A stretch of 64,000 bases of DNA. Origin: Luscinia megarhynchos. Its lineage: Eukaryota; Chordata; Aves; Passeriformes; Turdidae. Positions 1-15,342 of the stretch are shown here, piece after piece. Both the position numbers and the translations under genes were made by a program. The notes beneath the pieces were generated by a model, which was given only the letters and a program-made list of their open reading frames with translations, searched no databases and was not told the DNA's origin. The stretch lies in NCBI GenBank assembly GCA_034336665.1, contig JAPFBE010000002.1, positions 32,219,406-32,283,405 on the forward strand, read 5' to 3'. How positions within the stretch are numbered: position 1 is the stretch's first letter; each line of letters starts with the position of its first letter.

Positions 1-3000
1 TCATCTCAGTGTTGTCCTGCTTCTCCTCCTCACTCTTCCTACGGTTTTATTATTCACTGTCTTTCTTTTTGAGAAGGATCTGCCTGGCTGAACCTATTGT
101 ATGAGGCCACCATATTTATACACACCAATCACAAGCTTAAAGCATTATTTCACCATGTCTCACCAAAGTGGGAACATCTGTGCTGTCAGGTAAGCTGACA
201 CAGAAATCTGGAAAGTAAAACCACTGTGCTGTAAGAACCATTTATTTCTTTCTAGATTGTTTCTCATAGATTTTTCTTCATCCTTTTGGTTAGGGTTTAG
301 GACAGTCCGTCCATGAAATGACAGTTTATATGGACCTTCTGGTTTTCAGTGGAAACACTTAAGTGCAAATTAGCCAGTTCTTGCAGAACTGCATTGCTTT
401 ATTTGGTTTACAAAGGCTGTATAAATGTTACTGATTAAGAAGTCTGGTAGGTTTGTTATCTCTCCTCTCTAAGGATTCAATAAGTGTCCTTTACCCAATT
501 TTAGCTAGATAAAGAACTCTTTTACAGACAGGCATCCTGATGTAGATTTTAGCCTGTAAGTATCACTTTCTTTCTGCTCAGTCTGCATGCCATGGCTATA
601 CTGTTATACCACAGATTTCCAAGAATTTTCTCAGGTATTAGAATAAAATTTCAGTAAAGTTACCTTTCTTGAAAATTCCTTGACATAGTGTTGGTCAGGG
701 CCAATTTGAACACTCCAGAACAGTTTCCACTTATGATTCAGGAATTAAAATGGACAAGTGGCTGTTTCTAATAGTGATTTAAAAAGTAGTCACCTAGTTA
801 TAAGGTTTCAGGGACTAGATTTCATCAGCCCACTCATGGATCAGAAAGTGTCCAAATTTTAATAACTACCATAGACATTGCAGATATATAGAAAAGTTCA
901 GATCAAACATCAGTGGAAATTCATTCATCAGTGTTTTTAGTGGAAGACTGGAAATGCTGAATAGCTGGAATAGACTAGAACACAGCTATGCATCAAGCAA
1001 GAGTCTTGTCCTCCCCATCTGGCAATTGCATACTTGAATAATATATAGAAACCAGCAATGTTTTGTATAGTATAGAATCCCCTTCCTTAAAGGCTTGTTC
1101 TGCACCAGGTCATGATTCCTCTGTTGCACTGGTAATGAAAATTTTCAGTTCCATATTTTCTCATCATTGGCTTCCAGAGTTAGGGGCTATTACCTAGCTG
1201 ATAACAGGGATTTCCACTGTCTTGCCCTTTCTTCTCACCCAGATTGCACAGATGTTAATTTTTCCTTCTCCTGAGAGCTCATGGGCTGATTCACCTTACC
1301 CTGGTAACTCTTTTCTCTGTTTTGTTTTGTGGGCAGTGTTTGGGGTTGAGTTTTTCCTTGGGGAGGAGGTTTAGTATGGGGAGGAGCAGGCAATCCACAT
1401 AGTCTCATTTTTCAATTTTTCTTTCTTAGACTTTCTGAACTTTTAATTTTATTATTTTTCCTAATTTTGACTCTTTCATATATTTGTCTGAATGTCGCCC
1501 ATCATTTAATTTACAGCAGTCCTCCAAAACATGAGAGAAATCTTCATACTCTGCCTGAATGCCACAATTAATTTAATCTATCACATGCATTTTAAAACTG
1601 TTTTTCAGCTCATGTTCACATTCTCCACCTTACTTGTTGGACACTCCATAACATGTCTTAGTTCCAGCATATGATATTAGTTTAAATTAGAGCCACTATA
1701 AGAAATTCATCAACAGTCTGATGTCTGATGACAAAAGCTTCCTCACATTCATCTGTAATATGATTATAGCTTTTCTGAGCTAGAGAAAAAATGTGGACGA
1801 ATGGATGGATAAGAAGGGAGAAGTGGGGAGAAAATAAGTTTAGAAAGAAATTAGAATCATACTAAACAAGTTTGGAAAGACAAGCTGCACCAGTATAAAA
1901 TTCAGTGATTAAAAACATCTGCCTGTATTTGCAATTACAGACTTATGAAGCAATTGCCTGTTAATGGCCTAGTTAAATTGTGAACTAGATAAAAATATAT
2001 TACTTACACAGATAACAGATATCTCAGACTATAAATTTGATTTATACGAGGACTGTTTTCCATTACTTCATCAATGAATTGGCATTAAAAGTCCTCACAG
2101 AAAATAGTTGCTGAGCTGGTAACTCTGTCACCCATTCTCCTATCTTTCCATTTGGGCAAAAGCAGGACTCATTTCTGGGTCACTACTGTTGCATTTACAA
2201 ATTTAGCAGTGATTGATTCAATGCATCTATGGATATCTGTATTTTTCCTCTACAGCTACTGTGCTGCCAGTTTGGCCAGTGCTGTAAAACAGCATAGAAG
2301 CCTTGTTTCCTTCTCATGCAGTACCACAAGCCTCTGCAGCTCAGTTAGCAGTAGCCACAGGGTGAAGAGGAAGCTAAATGTCTCAGCAGCCATGGGCAGA
2401 GTTCACCTGCCTGCCTGCTGACATTTGAGACATTTCCACACTCTCCCGCTGTGTTTCACAAGCAGGAGACACTGCAGCAGAAGGAAAGGAGACCTCTGTA
2501 TAAGTTTGTTGAGGCAGTGTTCCTGAGGACCAAACAGTCCTGGGATCAGCCTAATCCCCCTCTTTTTAGGCCTGCTTATCATAGCCTAGTCTGCTTCCCA
2601 TTTCAGGCTTGCTGCATCCTCTCTGAAAAAACTAAAGAGGGACTATGCTGCAGCCATCTGAACAAGACTTCTGTTTCCTTTAATCCAGCACAAAGCACTC
2701 TGAAAATGTCAAAGGCTTGTTAGCTCCATTTTACAGACTGGTTAAGTACCAGAGCTTGAAGCAGCAACCTGAAATCTATGCTTAGCCTAAAACTCTAAGA
2801 CTGTGAGAATGAAAGACTGTGATATTAAGATGAAATAGCTGACAGAGTGAAACTGATATTGATGGTAGATTTCAATAAATAAGTGCAGAATCATATTCAG
2901 ATAAGTTTTCTTGCAGTCACTACAAAGAATTTGCCTTCCAACAGCCATTCTTCTGAATAAAAAGAGAAGAGCATCAATTACTATACAAGTGTTGACAGCT

Positions 3001-6000
3001 ATCTACCCAAAGCCTCAACAAAAACATTAGAAATTTTGACAAATCCCAAAATTTTGTTTTCCTCTGCCTTCCATCTGTGCACAGTTTGGATGTGTTCAAC
3101 AATAATCATTGTTTCCTGACTACTTACTCAAGCATGTGTTTAAATACAGTCAATTTCAATTAAATTCCTTGCTTGTGGTTTCTGAGCAGAAGTTCTTTTT
3201 ATTGCTTTTATTTAATTTTTTTTGCCTTGTTTATTTGCTTGTTGTAAAAATTGGAAATGAAAAGTTAATGATAAAAATGAATAAAGAATGTCTGTGATCC
3301 ATCTCAGGGGAATGTATTTATTTCCATGTTCAATTAGTTTAATGGTCATACTGTTACTGTCACTACACAAGACTCCTACATCTATAGGGAAGAACTTTAT
3401 GCATGTAGTAGAAGATGAAAAAATTCCTCACTTGAGGTTCATTGCTATTTTGGGAACTTGTAGAAGAATTTATTTGGCCGACTTTCTCCCTGTTCAAATT
3501 TATTGGCAGAGCCCCAGATAATAGGATCTGTCTGCCTCATCTATTTTAAAACATGTGCAACGTAGACATCTCCATATGATCCAGTTTCCTAGAACTCTTC
3601 CATAACAAGTGGAAGAAAGAGCTACTGCTATGTCTCATCTCAAGGTAGGCATCTCAAGTGTATCAGAGGCACCATGCATCTTACTCTCTTTACAAATGTA
3701 ATATGGGCAACTGTCTCAGGCACAGACATTCAAAATTACATAAGTCAAATTCTTCCTTCAGATTGTTCTGTTGCAAGATAAAAATGGAAATTAATAATAA
3801 TTCTTCCATCTGTGTATCATTAGATACGTTTTAACAAGCAGATTCTAACTAATAGGCCCTTCAGAGATAAAATGTTTGGAGCAAGCATGTCCCTGAAATT
3901 AAACTGAGCAAAAAGAGGACTCTAAGCTTCTGCAGGAAGATCAGCAGGCTGTCCATCTCTGAAGACAAGTCAAAAAAGAGGGCCAGGAGTTATCTGAGTG
4001 CAGGAGAAAACAATGAACCACCTAAAAAATCTGCAGACTCCTCCAGGTAGATGAACTGCGTGAAAAAGTACAGGAAGTTGTTTTACTTCATGTGGTCGTG
4101 TTTCTGGTGGGCAGGTGGTGTATGAACATACATTTCTCAGGGGAAAGGGTTTTTACTGAGCTATAGGATCAGAGGAGCTCTGTGGGAAAAGGGAAGTTCA
4201 GTAGCTCCTGTGTGGAGTCTGACCTCCAACTCAGCAGTTCCAGTTTTGCTGCCAAAGTTGAAACTGGGGAGGTTTATCAGTAGAGTTTCCAGGAAAATTA
4301 ATGCCCAATGTCACTGTCAGGTAGTCATTTATGGGACCATCACTGGCATAGGTACAAGCACTATTCTTGTACCACATACATACACTTGTACCATACTATA
4401 CCAAAGTTGATGAAGCTATGAGCTATGTTCAGGAAGCACCTTATATCAGTATTACCAAAAAGTCTGAGATACATAAGTGTCTTCATGACTTGGCTCAGAA
4501 ATTACTGTTTTCCCCACAAGTTCAGTTATGTGCACTCATCTGTCAAATTACTTCCAAAATCCTATTATACAAATCTCATTTTTTAAACATCATGGTCAGC
4601 ATAAACATTGTCTACTTACAAACTATGATACATGGAAGACCTGCATGCCAGAATCCCTGTTTAGAGACCTGCCATCTGAAACATACAACAAAAAGCTAAA
4701 TGTCAAGGCAAAATCTCTTCTTTGCATTTGATTTGCAATAGCCACTTAGTAAATAAAAGTGGACTTCTTTCCAACAAAGTTACTTAGAGACATAAATCAT
4801 TTTTCTAAGAGTTCCCTGACTATACTACATGAAGAATTATCTGGAAATAGGGAAAAAAATAAACTCCATTTAGCACATACCATTCTATCCTGGAACTTGA
4901 ATACAAAGTCATTAAACAGAGTTGGAAGAAAATGCTGGAAGCAAATATTTCCAAAACCACATTCCTGAGACTTTAAGCAGCTTCTCAGTCTCGTGAAATC
5001 AACCAACAGGAGCAAATTCTCCATAATCCCAGCAGCACTGAACACAGACTGCACACATAACCTCTCTGAGCTAATTGCAATGAACATTCCCTACAACAGA
5101 TCCCTGTGCAGCTCTGGCTGCCACACTTGGACAAATGTAGCTTTCACCCAGGGCACCAGAGGCTATCAAGGCATACAGGTCATTGATAACAAGCAACTAT
5201 TAGATACCAGCATGAATTGATACATCCAGGCTTTGCATGACAGAGATATCCAGCTGTCAGTGAGGCATTTCCAGGAAACAATCATTCCATCTTCATCTTT
5301 GCGGAGATATTTTCATCTCCACAAAGGAAACATAACAAGAAAAACCTCAGAACCCTCTATATAACATATTATGATGTCTTCCCTTAGGATTGACCTCTCC
5401 ACGTTCCACAGACTATACACTACCTGTCCCATTCCCTTAAGTCATCAGTATCTGATCAGCTTTCTCAGCTTCTCTTTTTCTTACTTTCCGTCTCTGTTTT
5501 TCTCTCCATTCAGCTCTTTTCACCCTTCCAAGGCTCCTTCTGCTTCCTGTGTAAAAATACCTATTTCTTACAGAGATGGTTTAGCTGATGCACAATAAAA
5601 TAAATTCTGAATAATTGTTCTCATTATGAATTTTGTTTTGAAAACTGCTACCACTATTTCGAGACCTGGAAGACACTTCAGGGCTCATGTCCAAGATAAT
5701 TTTTCTTCCTCAAGAATATAAGCAAGTCTACTAAAGAACACTGACTGTGCCTACAAAAGCCTGTCCTGTCTATGGATCCTTAGAAAGTCCTGTCAAAAGG
5801 AAAAATATTCTCATGATTCATTTTCCTAAATAGTTACATTTCCTATTTAAATTTCTCAAATGCTTTTCATAATATACAATTTATGAAGTCATCATTTGTT
5901 CTTGCTTATGCTGCTTAATGTATTCATGATGAAGTAGCAAAGAAACTACATTGAGATTTTTGCTGACAGTATTAAATTATTCAATATAATAAAGATGGGG

Positions 6001-9000
6001 AATTATTATGAAGAACTTGATTCTGAATAACTGGGCAATAAAACAGTATATGAAACTCAATGGAGAAAAACAAAAATTTATGCACATTTTGTAAAAACAT
6101 CACAGACCCTTCATGGAATACTGGCTCTGATCTGATGCAATTGTGGGGCTGGAATATATATTTGGGTTGAGAAATATTATTCAATAGATGGCAAGGTAAG
6201 AAATTAAATGTCAGGAACAATTAAGAAAGTCAGAGAGAACAAAATACAAAGCATTATTAGGCTGTGGTGTGTGGGATCCATGTCTTTCCATTTAAAAAAT
6301 GCACATGGAATCTGAAAGGAAAGGAAAAACAAAATGGTGTGAACATGTAAGGATTTGGAAAAGGGATTCTGTATGAGGAATGAATAATGAGATTAGTTCT
6401 GGCTAAAGGGATGACAGAGACAAGAATAGTGTGGCTATACAGCCATGTGTGATGTGGAGAAGGCGAGTCAAAACTCACTCAGTCTGCTGGCACATGAACC
6501 AGGGACAGCAAACATGCCTTACAACACAAAACAAAGGGAAGAGCTTTTCTTTGCAAGCAGTGCACAGCTGAGCTGTGAAACTCCTGCCCTGAAGAAACAT
6601 AAGGTGAAAAATATTGACATTTTCTCTATAAAGGATGATAGAAAAATCCATTGAGGGATATGGAAAACAGAAATTACCTCCGTTCCAGTAACCTCAGTGT
6701 CACTGCAGGCTGAGTGTCAGGAGAACAATTTGGGAAAGCCTGCTGACAGAAACAGGATATTGATCTAAATGAATTCTATGTGAATCCATGCAGACAATGG
6801 CTTTTTCTGGGCCTCAATCACTAAAAAGTTCTTAAGGAATGTCCCTGCTGTCCCACAGTTGTTGGGAGTTGGATGACTTCTATATCAGAGCTAACTCAGA
6901 ACAACTGTCCTCTAGACAAAATGCTTGCCAAGGTGACCTTTTTTAAAGATGCAAACCCCTTTGGTGGAGAATGTTCCAGATAGCCAGAATGACCATATTT
7001 CTTCACTGGTGAAGCCCTTAAACTGACAGCCTTTGGGCTGGTACTTTTTATTGCCTGACTCTAAATCTCTGAGGAGTTTTAGCCCAAAAAGTTTTTGACA
7101 AGAGATAGCAGAGTAGTGCTGCCTTCTAGCAAAATACATATACACAAAGCAGATGTAGCATATTTAAAGAGTTTCCACAAAATAACATTAGTCCAGGCAT
7201 GCCTAATACCTTTAAAAAATATGCATGAGCTACAGAGGCCATGTCATCTTGCTGTTCAGAATGTTTGCCATGTCTTAAAAAGACAAAATATCCCGTGTGC
7301 ATTTTAATTGATTAAACAGCCCCTAATAGCTTCAAATTAAAATTCTCAACTTTCATTAATTCTTGAAATCATTAATTCTATTCATGGGCTCAAAAATATT
7401 ATTTTACCAAAAAATCCCCAGACTTATGAGCTCAGCTAAATTGAAACACACTGTTTGCATTATTCATGTTGAGAACTTCATTTTATTTCAGTGGGATTAT
7501 TCATTACGGGAAAGACTGTGAGGACAATCACTGGGCTACAACAGCAGTTACTGTTCCCCAGTCTGAGCCTATTCTTGTCCATCTGCTTGTCTACTCATGG
7601 CTCTTTACTATATCTGAAAACCTCCTTCCTTTTTACTTGCTGCTGTTGTCAGATATCTGGTGAAAGATATCATACTTTAAAAATAAATAAGAAGATATGA
7701 CTACTGATACAATCAATTTTCAGTGTTTGTTGTCTTCTGAAAATGTTAAGCATCCTGATAGCACACATTCAGAGTATCAAGGTTGGAACTATTTTCTTTA
7801 GGAGTGCACTCAACAAGTCTCTAACTAGTTTATGTAAGTTAAATCGCTGTCACCTCGTGACAATGATTTAAGCAAGTCTTCTTCCTTGAGGTGTCCTAAA
7901 ACATCCAGTGTCTCCACATCTTTTCCTCTTTTCTCCTTAAAAAATGCTTCACCTTCTCAGGAACATGTCAGTGACAAGGTAGCAGAAGCAGAAAAGTTTA
8001 TCACATTAGAAAGCAAAGATAAATTCTGCAGTGTGGCATAGATTTTTTTAAAAGACTATCTCAGTGATGATCTGTAGTACTCTTTAACCCAGGGAAAAAT
8101 ACAGCTCCTATGTCCTTCCACCCATCCTGGCTGCCCCACATCAGGACCATGACCCATTCTTGGTCAGTTTGCTCTGAATATGTCCATTAGCACTGAGGCT
8201 GCACACCTGAGTAGCTGAGAACCAGGTCTGCAACACTCATCCATAATTTCAGTTCAGCTGTCTCCTTTCAGTTCATGGCAGGGTTCACCTTTTATTTCCT
8301 GGACTCTGATCAAAACTAGCTAATTACCAACACAGCATGGAGCTGGGATGATTGACAGATAACACCCCATGAGTGAATAAAAAGCTGCATTTTGAAAGGA
8401 TAAAACAATAAAGATGTTTCAACAAGAAGATAAACAGCAGGCTTCCAGCAGGGAGTGTTAAAATGTTCCCAGAACATCACACCAAAATGGATTTTTGTCA
8501 TCTGGCTCCACAAGAAGTGACAATCTCAGCTCAGGGTATTTGACTCCAGCTGATGTATTCAACTCAAGAAGCAACTGATATTTTGAGAACACCACAGGAA
8601 AACAGGACAGGTAGCAGATTACTTCCAGAATTGCTTGAAAAAGTACTTGTAAGTTTTCTGGAGGCAGTTGGAGAAGGGAGACATGGAGCAGAATTAAGTG
8701 TTCTGTGCACTTTCTCTTTGTAGCTACTTGGATGTGGGCAAGGAATGAATTTGAACTGAGTTAACTAACACAGCCAGACAGCAAACACTTTCGTACCTAA
8801 AGCTGTATACAGAAATAAGGCATTGTTATTTTTCCATATAGAAGCATTATATCCATTAAGTACAGGTTTTTGTATAGTAACTTAAAGCAAAGTTTAGCAA
8901 TTTTAATAAAAGTTTTTATTTGTCTGGAATCCTGATTTTATGAGGAGTTTCTTCATGGTGGTTTTATTGCTATTTATCTCTTGTAACAGGAAAAATAAAC

Positions 9001-10512
9001 TGAGATTACTAATTCAAGATGGCAAAGTCATCACAAGTTACATGTTGCCACTGCATTCAAAGCTGTATTTACAGAACTCTTCTATTCTCACTTACTTATA
9101 CGACAAAGAGTAAATTTCAAATTAATTATTAAATCCAAAGCCAAATCCTACCATTACAATCTATTATTAAACATTCTATCCTTAATTATCTGCTGTGCCA
9201 TAATGCCTGTAAAAATATGGATACCTTCCAATTCTAGATATTTTCTGGTTCTATGAAAAGTTTTCTGTGTTTTTTGTGAATGGAAATTAATACAGAAAGA
9301 AGATTCTATATGTGTTCTTATTTATCTTGATAAACTCCAATCATTATTTGGTCTGACATTAAATTTATCTGCTACACAATAATGAACATTTTATGGCTTG
9401 CAGGACAGTCTTCTCTGTCAAACTGTAATAGCATCAGACAATCTATCTTGGTTAATTATATTATATTAATTACATTTATCATATTAGCAGAGCATATTAG
9501 AATCATGCAGTGCACTAGTAATCATATTAAATCACATATTCTGTTTTGGAAGATAATTTTCTGATTTTTAAAATGTGTTACAGGAAAACCACAGATTTGA
9601 GCATATAGGATCAAATATAGCTCTGGGGAAATAAGCACTCTTTAGGAGCCTGGTAGCTTATTCAAGGCAACATTGAATTTCTGTTTAACTTGCAACTCTG
9701 TGAATACACAGAATTAATTTGATGATTCACAGAGGACTGTCAGTAGTGCTTCAAACACAAATGTGAAATTGAGGCAAATGAAAACAATAAGAAAGAGGAA
9801 CTATCTTGTGAAAGTAATCAAAAATGTTATGCTGGTATACAACTATAATTTATGACTGTGTAACAGGACTGAGGAAAAAAAATTCATCTAGATTTCTTCA
9901 TGTTTATGGTAATTCTGGAAAAAAAATTACAGATTGCTGCAATATCACAAACCCCATTTGCTAATTTCCTGTTTTGAGGATCACCCAAGTGCAAATATTT
10001 GCTTTTCCTAGTGCTTTAAAATGTTAAGTCACACTGGTTCAATATATAAATACAGAAACAATTTTGCTTAAGCACTCTTTTTCTAAAGAGAGAAGAAATA
10101 TACAGGGTTAAACACTTCATCCAGCATTAAGAGCAGGTCAAACCCAAAACTGTATTTAATGAGAAGTCTTGGTGTTTATTTCATGTTTTCTCTATGGTGC
10201 CTGCATATCTAAGAGGAGTGAAAAAACACACTACATGTCTCGTATTTGATTTGGAAATAGGAGCAATAATTTACTTGCTAAGAGCAGATATTCTTCATCC
10301 AACACATCAGGCTACCAAATCTTAGGCAACCCTCATGCTCTTTCATAGATTTCCTGCCCAACCTTTAGTCAAAAGCCTTGGCTGAAGTATTCTGTATATC
10401 AAATTGCTCCTGTTCACTAACAAGGAGAAAAATGACAGAAAATGGCTTCTGCACCTCATATTACCTGAGCACAAAATACATCTTTTTAAGAGATATCAAA
10501 TTCAAGGATGAG

Positions 10513-10532
10513 GAGCCTCTCAAAAGAGGCTC
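10513..10532. repeat. Perfect 8-bp inverted repeat with 4-base loop
   Basis: GAGCCTCT and AGAGGCTC are separated by CAAA. No T-run or gene context follows, so no terminator role is claimed. Confidence 0.85.
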
Positions 10533-12385
10533 ACTTAGATAAGGAGGAAATCTTTACTCTAATTGGAGTTCCTGCCACTGCAAAATCTTAATGTTGCCAT
10601 CTAGACAGTGCTAGAGCAGGCAACAAAGAGAACCAAACTAAAATCAGAAGAATAGAATGAGAGAAAGTAGAGGCTGAAGTAGGAGTATACATCTCAAATT
10701 GTTTTACACCAACTAGATCCATCAGCATTCCTAAAAATGATGGGGTTTGTATGTCAATGTCATTTTGAATGCAAATACAAGCAGGCTAAGATTTCATTCC
10801 CTTTTCCCAATATTTTCCTTTCAAACAAACAAATTTCAGGTATATACTTTTTTAGACTTTGAATAAAATACCCACAAATATTATGTGCCTAGATTCATGT
10901 GGTGTCTTGGATTGAAAGAAGTGTTATTTTATTTGCACATAGTGAACCATGAAATAACAGCTTAATTTAAAAGATACATTGTTTTTTAAAACTGCAGAAT
11001 ACATAACTTTTAGAATAAGGTGAACAAACAAATTTACCTTGCCTATAGAAAAACACAATACAATTTTACACTGTTTTGTTCCTCTACATAGTCACAGATC
11101 TGTCAGTGAGTTAGAATAAAATATGAAACAACAAATTAAATCAACTCAACAATTCCCCCCTCTGTCCAAAAAAACCCAGTTAAACTGATCTATGTTCATA
11201 TACTTACACTATTCAATTTTATTCCTTGTCTTACATTAGTTCCAGGAGTTCAAAGGAGGTTTTGGAAGTTCTAAATAAGATTTAGCATATAAGACTTTCT
11301 CTTTGAAAGTAGGAGTCCTTATTTCACCATCCAAGTGTGAAGTTTGGACACAAAAGCCTCATAATGGTGGTTAGATCATAAATTATTTTCTTTCTTTTTC
11401 AGTAAAGCTCACATTAGCTCTGTTTAAGGCTTAATCAACGTGTCTGTTCACTTCTTCCTAGCTCAAAGACTTCTGAAAAGTTATCAATAGTAATTGCAAG
11501 AGTATGTACAGTAGAAAAAATATGTGAATTATAACAAAATCAAACATTTAGGGCAGGCAACAGAATTTTATTACTTCAGTCCTTTCATGAGACTCTTTCT
11601 TCCTATGGTATCTTCCATTACTCAAAACTCCCTCACCTTTGTACTATTTTGTGTTTATCCTCAAAGCAAATCCTAATGCAACTGGTGTACACAATCTTGT
11701 ACGGTATTACAACATTCAAAGTTAGAAGTTTTAATTTCTTTTTTCCTTCTTTTTTCTTCCAATACTGCTCATAATGATTCTCAGTTGACAAGTTTAAAAA
11801 TTCTGATATCCACTCCAGCAAATCTGTTTCACAGTCTTTAAAGAAAATTAATATCTCCACATAATTTTTCAAAAAGATAATTTTTAAAATAAGCCTTCAA
11901 AATGAAATTTCTTTAGGTAAGTTAAGTTGCTGAACATTATTTTATGCATTTTTTGCCTTCAAGAATGTGTTCCAGAACAACATGTGTAGAAAACAGTTTT
12001 CTTTTTCTCTTTATTTTTTAATGTACATTTTTTCCATAATCAATACTTTACTTCACAAACTGAAATCAGGCAAGTTATTTCAACTAAGAATATGATGGTT
12101 TGAGGAAGTTATTAGAAAGGAAAAATGGGGTCAAAGAAGAAATTACAAACCCACATATACTCAACAGCTCTCTGCTGTGATGTGGCATTAAAGCAAAAAC
12201 AGTTGTGTATTTCTACTGTGACAAGTGCTGCACTTTATGCCACTACTGTTTTTTCAGCAATTAAACATCATCAATTCAAAAGCTCTCTCTCACTGTCTGG
12301 AAAGCTGTGCTGCAGTCCCATTTCAAAATAAATTTAAAACCTCCCAATACTGCAGTTGGCCTGTTTATTACAGTTTCATATCAAT

Positions 12386-12422
12386 AATGGTACCATAATC
12401 CATGGAAATTATTGGTACCATT
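12386..12422. repeat. Imperfect inverted repeat around CCATGG
   Basis: The arms AATGGTACCATAAT and AAATTATTGGTACCATT pair on either side of a central CCATGG (12400-12405), with one or two unpaired bases. Both arms contain the palindrome GGTACC. Confidence 0.8.
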
Positions 12423-14556
12423 TAAACATTTCACTTCTCTTTAGAATTTTTTTAAGCTACTAAAGTATGGCACCAAAAAAAGAGATAATTCCTTAAGGAA
12501 TCCTGCTTCATTGAACACATTGCTATATTAAAGGCTTCAAAGGAGGTTTAGCAGCCTATCTTCAATTTAGGGCAGAAGAACTTGGAACTCTGTATTTATG
12601 AAGCATCGCTGCCAGAGAAGCTAGGATCACATTAACTAGAGCTTCTTGCCTCACAATTTAAAAAAACTTTCATTTATTAAGCCTTCATGCCAAAAGGATA
12701 GTAGAAAACCATATTAAGTAATAATTTTAATATAAAAAATACTAAATTCCTTCAGTTTTGTCTGGACCAGTAGCTAGAGAGCTGGCCAGAAGAAGTCATT
12801 AATGGGAAAGTGTAGCTTCAGCTTCAGTGATTACAGGACTATGAAATACAGCTTATCCTATATAGCAAAGATATTTCTCACTCAAAAGCAGAAACTTTAT
12901 AAAAAATGCGTGTATGGAAAATATCTCCTTTCAGAAAAAAAAGCATGCTGGTTGTGCAATTCCACATAATGTTCATGTTAGCAATTCACTGGTTCTAAGG
13001 GATGCTTGTGAGAAGCTCTGACACTAAGCTTAGTAAAATACTTTTAATTTAAATCTTTCTTTGTTCCCAGATTCCCAATTCCACAGTTCCATAAGGCTGT
13101 CACAAGAAAAGGTTGAGTAAATGAAAAATTGACTGGTAAATAAAGCAACAAAATACGTTTCCTAATTACTAAAGGAATCATCATCTACCCACATGTGTAC
13201 ATTTTGCAGTGTATTCATAAAAGTGTTTACTCATTTTTGAAAGAGAGCACTTGCATTTGTTATGCAATATTTCATTGGAATTTTTGTGAGAAAATTACAG
13301 AAAATCCAGTATTTACTACTACACTTTGGGGCAGGTAGACTTTTCAGAAAATAAGGGGAAAATACATTTTGCCTGGAAACATCCAAGTGTCTGTCCACAA
13401 ACAGAAGCTTTTAGAGTGCCTAGGAGTGTGGTTTACAGATTGCAACAGATATGGATTGCTTCAAAGGGACAAGGAGCAGGCACTCCATGAGACCTCCAAA
13501 TGCAAAGAGACAGACTGTCCTGTACTGCCACCTAGAAAGACACTTGTTTAAGAGTTTTAAAACAAACCCAGGACATAAGACATTTCCTGCAAAGGCAATA
13601 CAGACAGAGATTTGCCCGTGATGCCCAATTTTTTTGTCTTCTTCAAGTGACTTTGTGCTTTCTCTCATTTAGAAAATCCTATGATCTGTTGCTGAATACT
13701 GCCCGGGTTTTAAAACCTCTTTAGTGTTTTGATGTGTGCACAGTAAGGGATGAGTTTAGAGAACTTAGCTTGAAGTGCTATCACAAAACCACTCAACACA
13801 AAGCTCACATTATTTTTCTGAAAATCTTCCCTCAAATATGTCATTTATTGTCTATGGGATCACATGATTATCAGCCAGTGGTTACTTAGGTCTCTAATTC
13901 TCCACCTTGTCCTTCCCCCAAAGTTTGTGATGAATTACACTGCCAGAAAGCCAAGAGAATATTTCATCCACATTTAAGAAATGAAAAATCCTTCCAACAT
14001 CACTACAACAAACTCAATAATTCTCTTACAAAAGGCAAAATCTTTGAAGAGTTAAGGTATCCTGGGGAAGTGCTGGAGAGATCAGAGGCAGCTGATGTGT
14101 CCTGGGTTAACTGCTAAGTGACAGCTCTGCAGCTACATTTCTGATTTTAAAAAAAGAAAGAAAAACAAAGTCCCAAAGTGATCTGTAGGGAAAAAAAAAG
14201 AAGAAGTGAAAAAAGAAAAAAGGATAAAATCCTTCTTGAACTCAAAGTTATCAGTTGCAGATTTGAAAGAGAAACTTCCCACACCTGCTGCCAATTACTG
14301 TTACATCAACTAAGGGACACCTCTGCATAGTTAAAAGACATATTTATTCATTATTTGATGGTACAGGATACTGAGTGACATGATTTAGCTTTGAAGTTAA
14401 AATCTACCCTTCTTCCTTTCCCTGATCCTCAGTCAGGGTGATGCCACAGCCTGTATCTCCCAAAATGGCTAAACCAGCTTTAAGAAAGCTCACAACTACT
14501 TGCTGAACCATTTTCAAGCCTTTTTTTTTTCTTTTCATTTCTGGTTACTTTCAAGT

Positions 14557-14557
14557 G

Positions 14558-14591
<34 letters not shown>

Positions 14592-14638
14592 CTGTGTGTG
14601 TGTGTCTGTGTGTAAATATATAAATATATAAATATATG
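14557..14638. repeat. Compound microsatellite (TA)n(TG)n(AAATATAT)n
   Basis: About 11 TA dinucleotides (14559-14580) run into a TG-rich tract with two TCTG interruptions (14581-14612), then three AAATATAT-like units to 14636. A poly-T run (14521-14530) lies just upstream. Likely length-polymorphic. Confidence 0.95.
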
Positions 14639-15342
14639 AATTATTATAAAAGAGTGGGCATTTCACCCCAGCTTTTAGTTTTCATAATTTCTAATTTTTT
14701 TTAAAAAGTGAACATTAAGCAAAACCTAGCTGCCAAGTGGTGGAAAAGGCTACCCCTTTGAGAATAAAATTATTAGGCAAACAGTGTTCATGAGTTCACA
14801 CTGACACAAATTCAAAAGGAAATGCCTGCATTTATTTGGCACCTGGCAGTAGGGAGCTAACATGGACAGATACATAGCAAAGATCAGTTTATGGATAATC
14901 TCATTACAAGATGTCCTTTGAAAGGGAAAATGAAATTTATAGCTATATTAATCTAATCAAAACAGATAGTACAGAATTAAAAATCTGATGTAGGCCAAGA
15001 AGTCAAAATAAACATATTTAAGCAAAATAACTGCAAATTTGGCACTCCCCATATTAAGTTCCCTTTTCTCCTTAGAAAACCAGAAATTATGTGACAGACT
15101 TTTGCATTATTAAATCTCCTGTTTGACAGGGAAGAATAGAAAGAGGGGTTCTTAAGGAAGGGTCAGGATGATGATGACTTCCTAATGGGAATGTTGAAGC
15201 AAAAGCTGCAGTTTTCTACTGGCAATGACATGACCAGTGACTACCAAACTAATACAATGAATGCTTATAACTAATTATAACAGGTTCTCATAAGTTCTGC
15301 CATTATCTCAACCTGTCTTATCTCATGTTTGATGCTAAAAAG

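Larger units (their letters stand above)
1..14556. other. Intergenic, AT-rich, no recognisable gene
   Basis: Mostly unique-looking sequence. Open frames do not exceed about 110 codons, and none resembles a known domain. I see no transposon body that I can name here. Confidence 0.6.

Noticed and set aside
10513..10532. Perfect hairpin considered as a transcription terminator
   Set aside because: Intrinsic terminators are bacterial. This is vertebrate intergenic DNA, with no T-run and no gene upstream.
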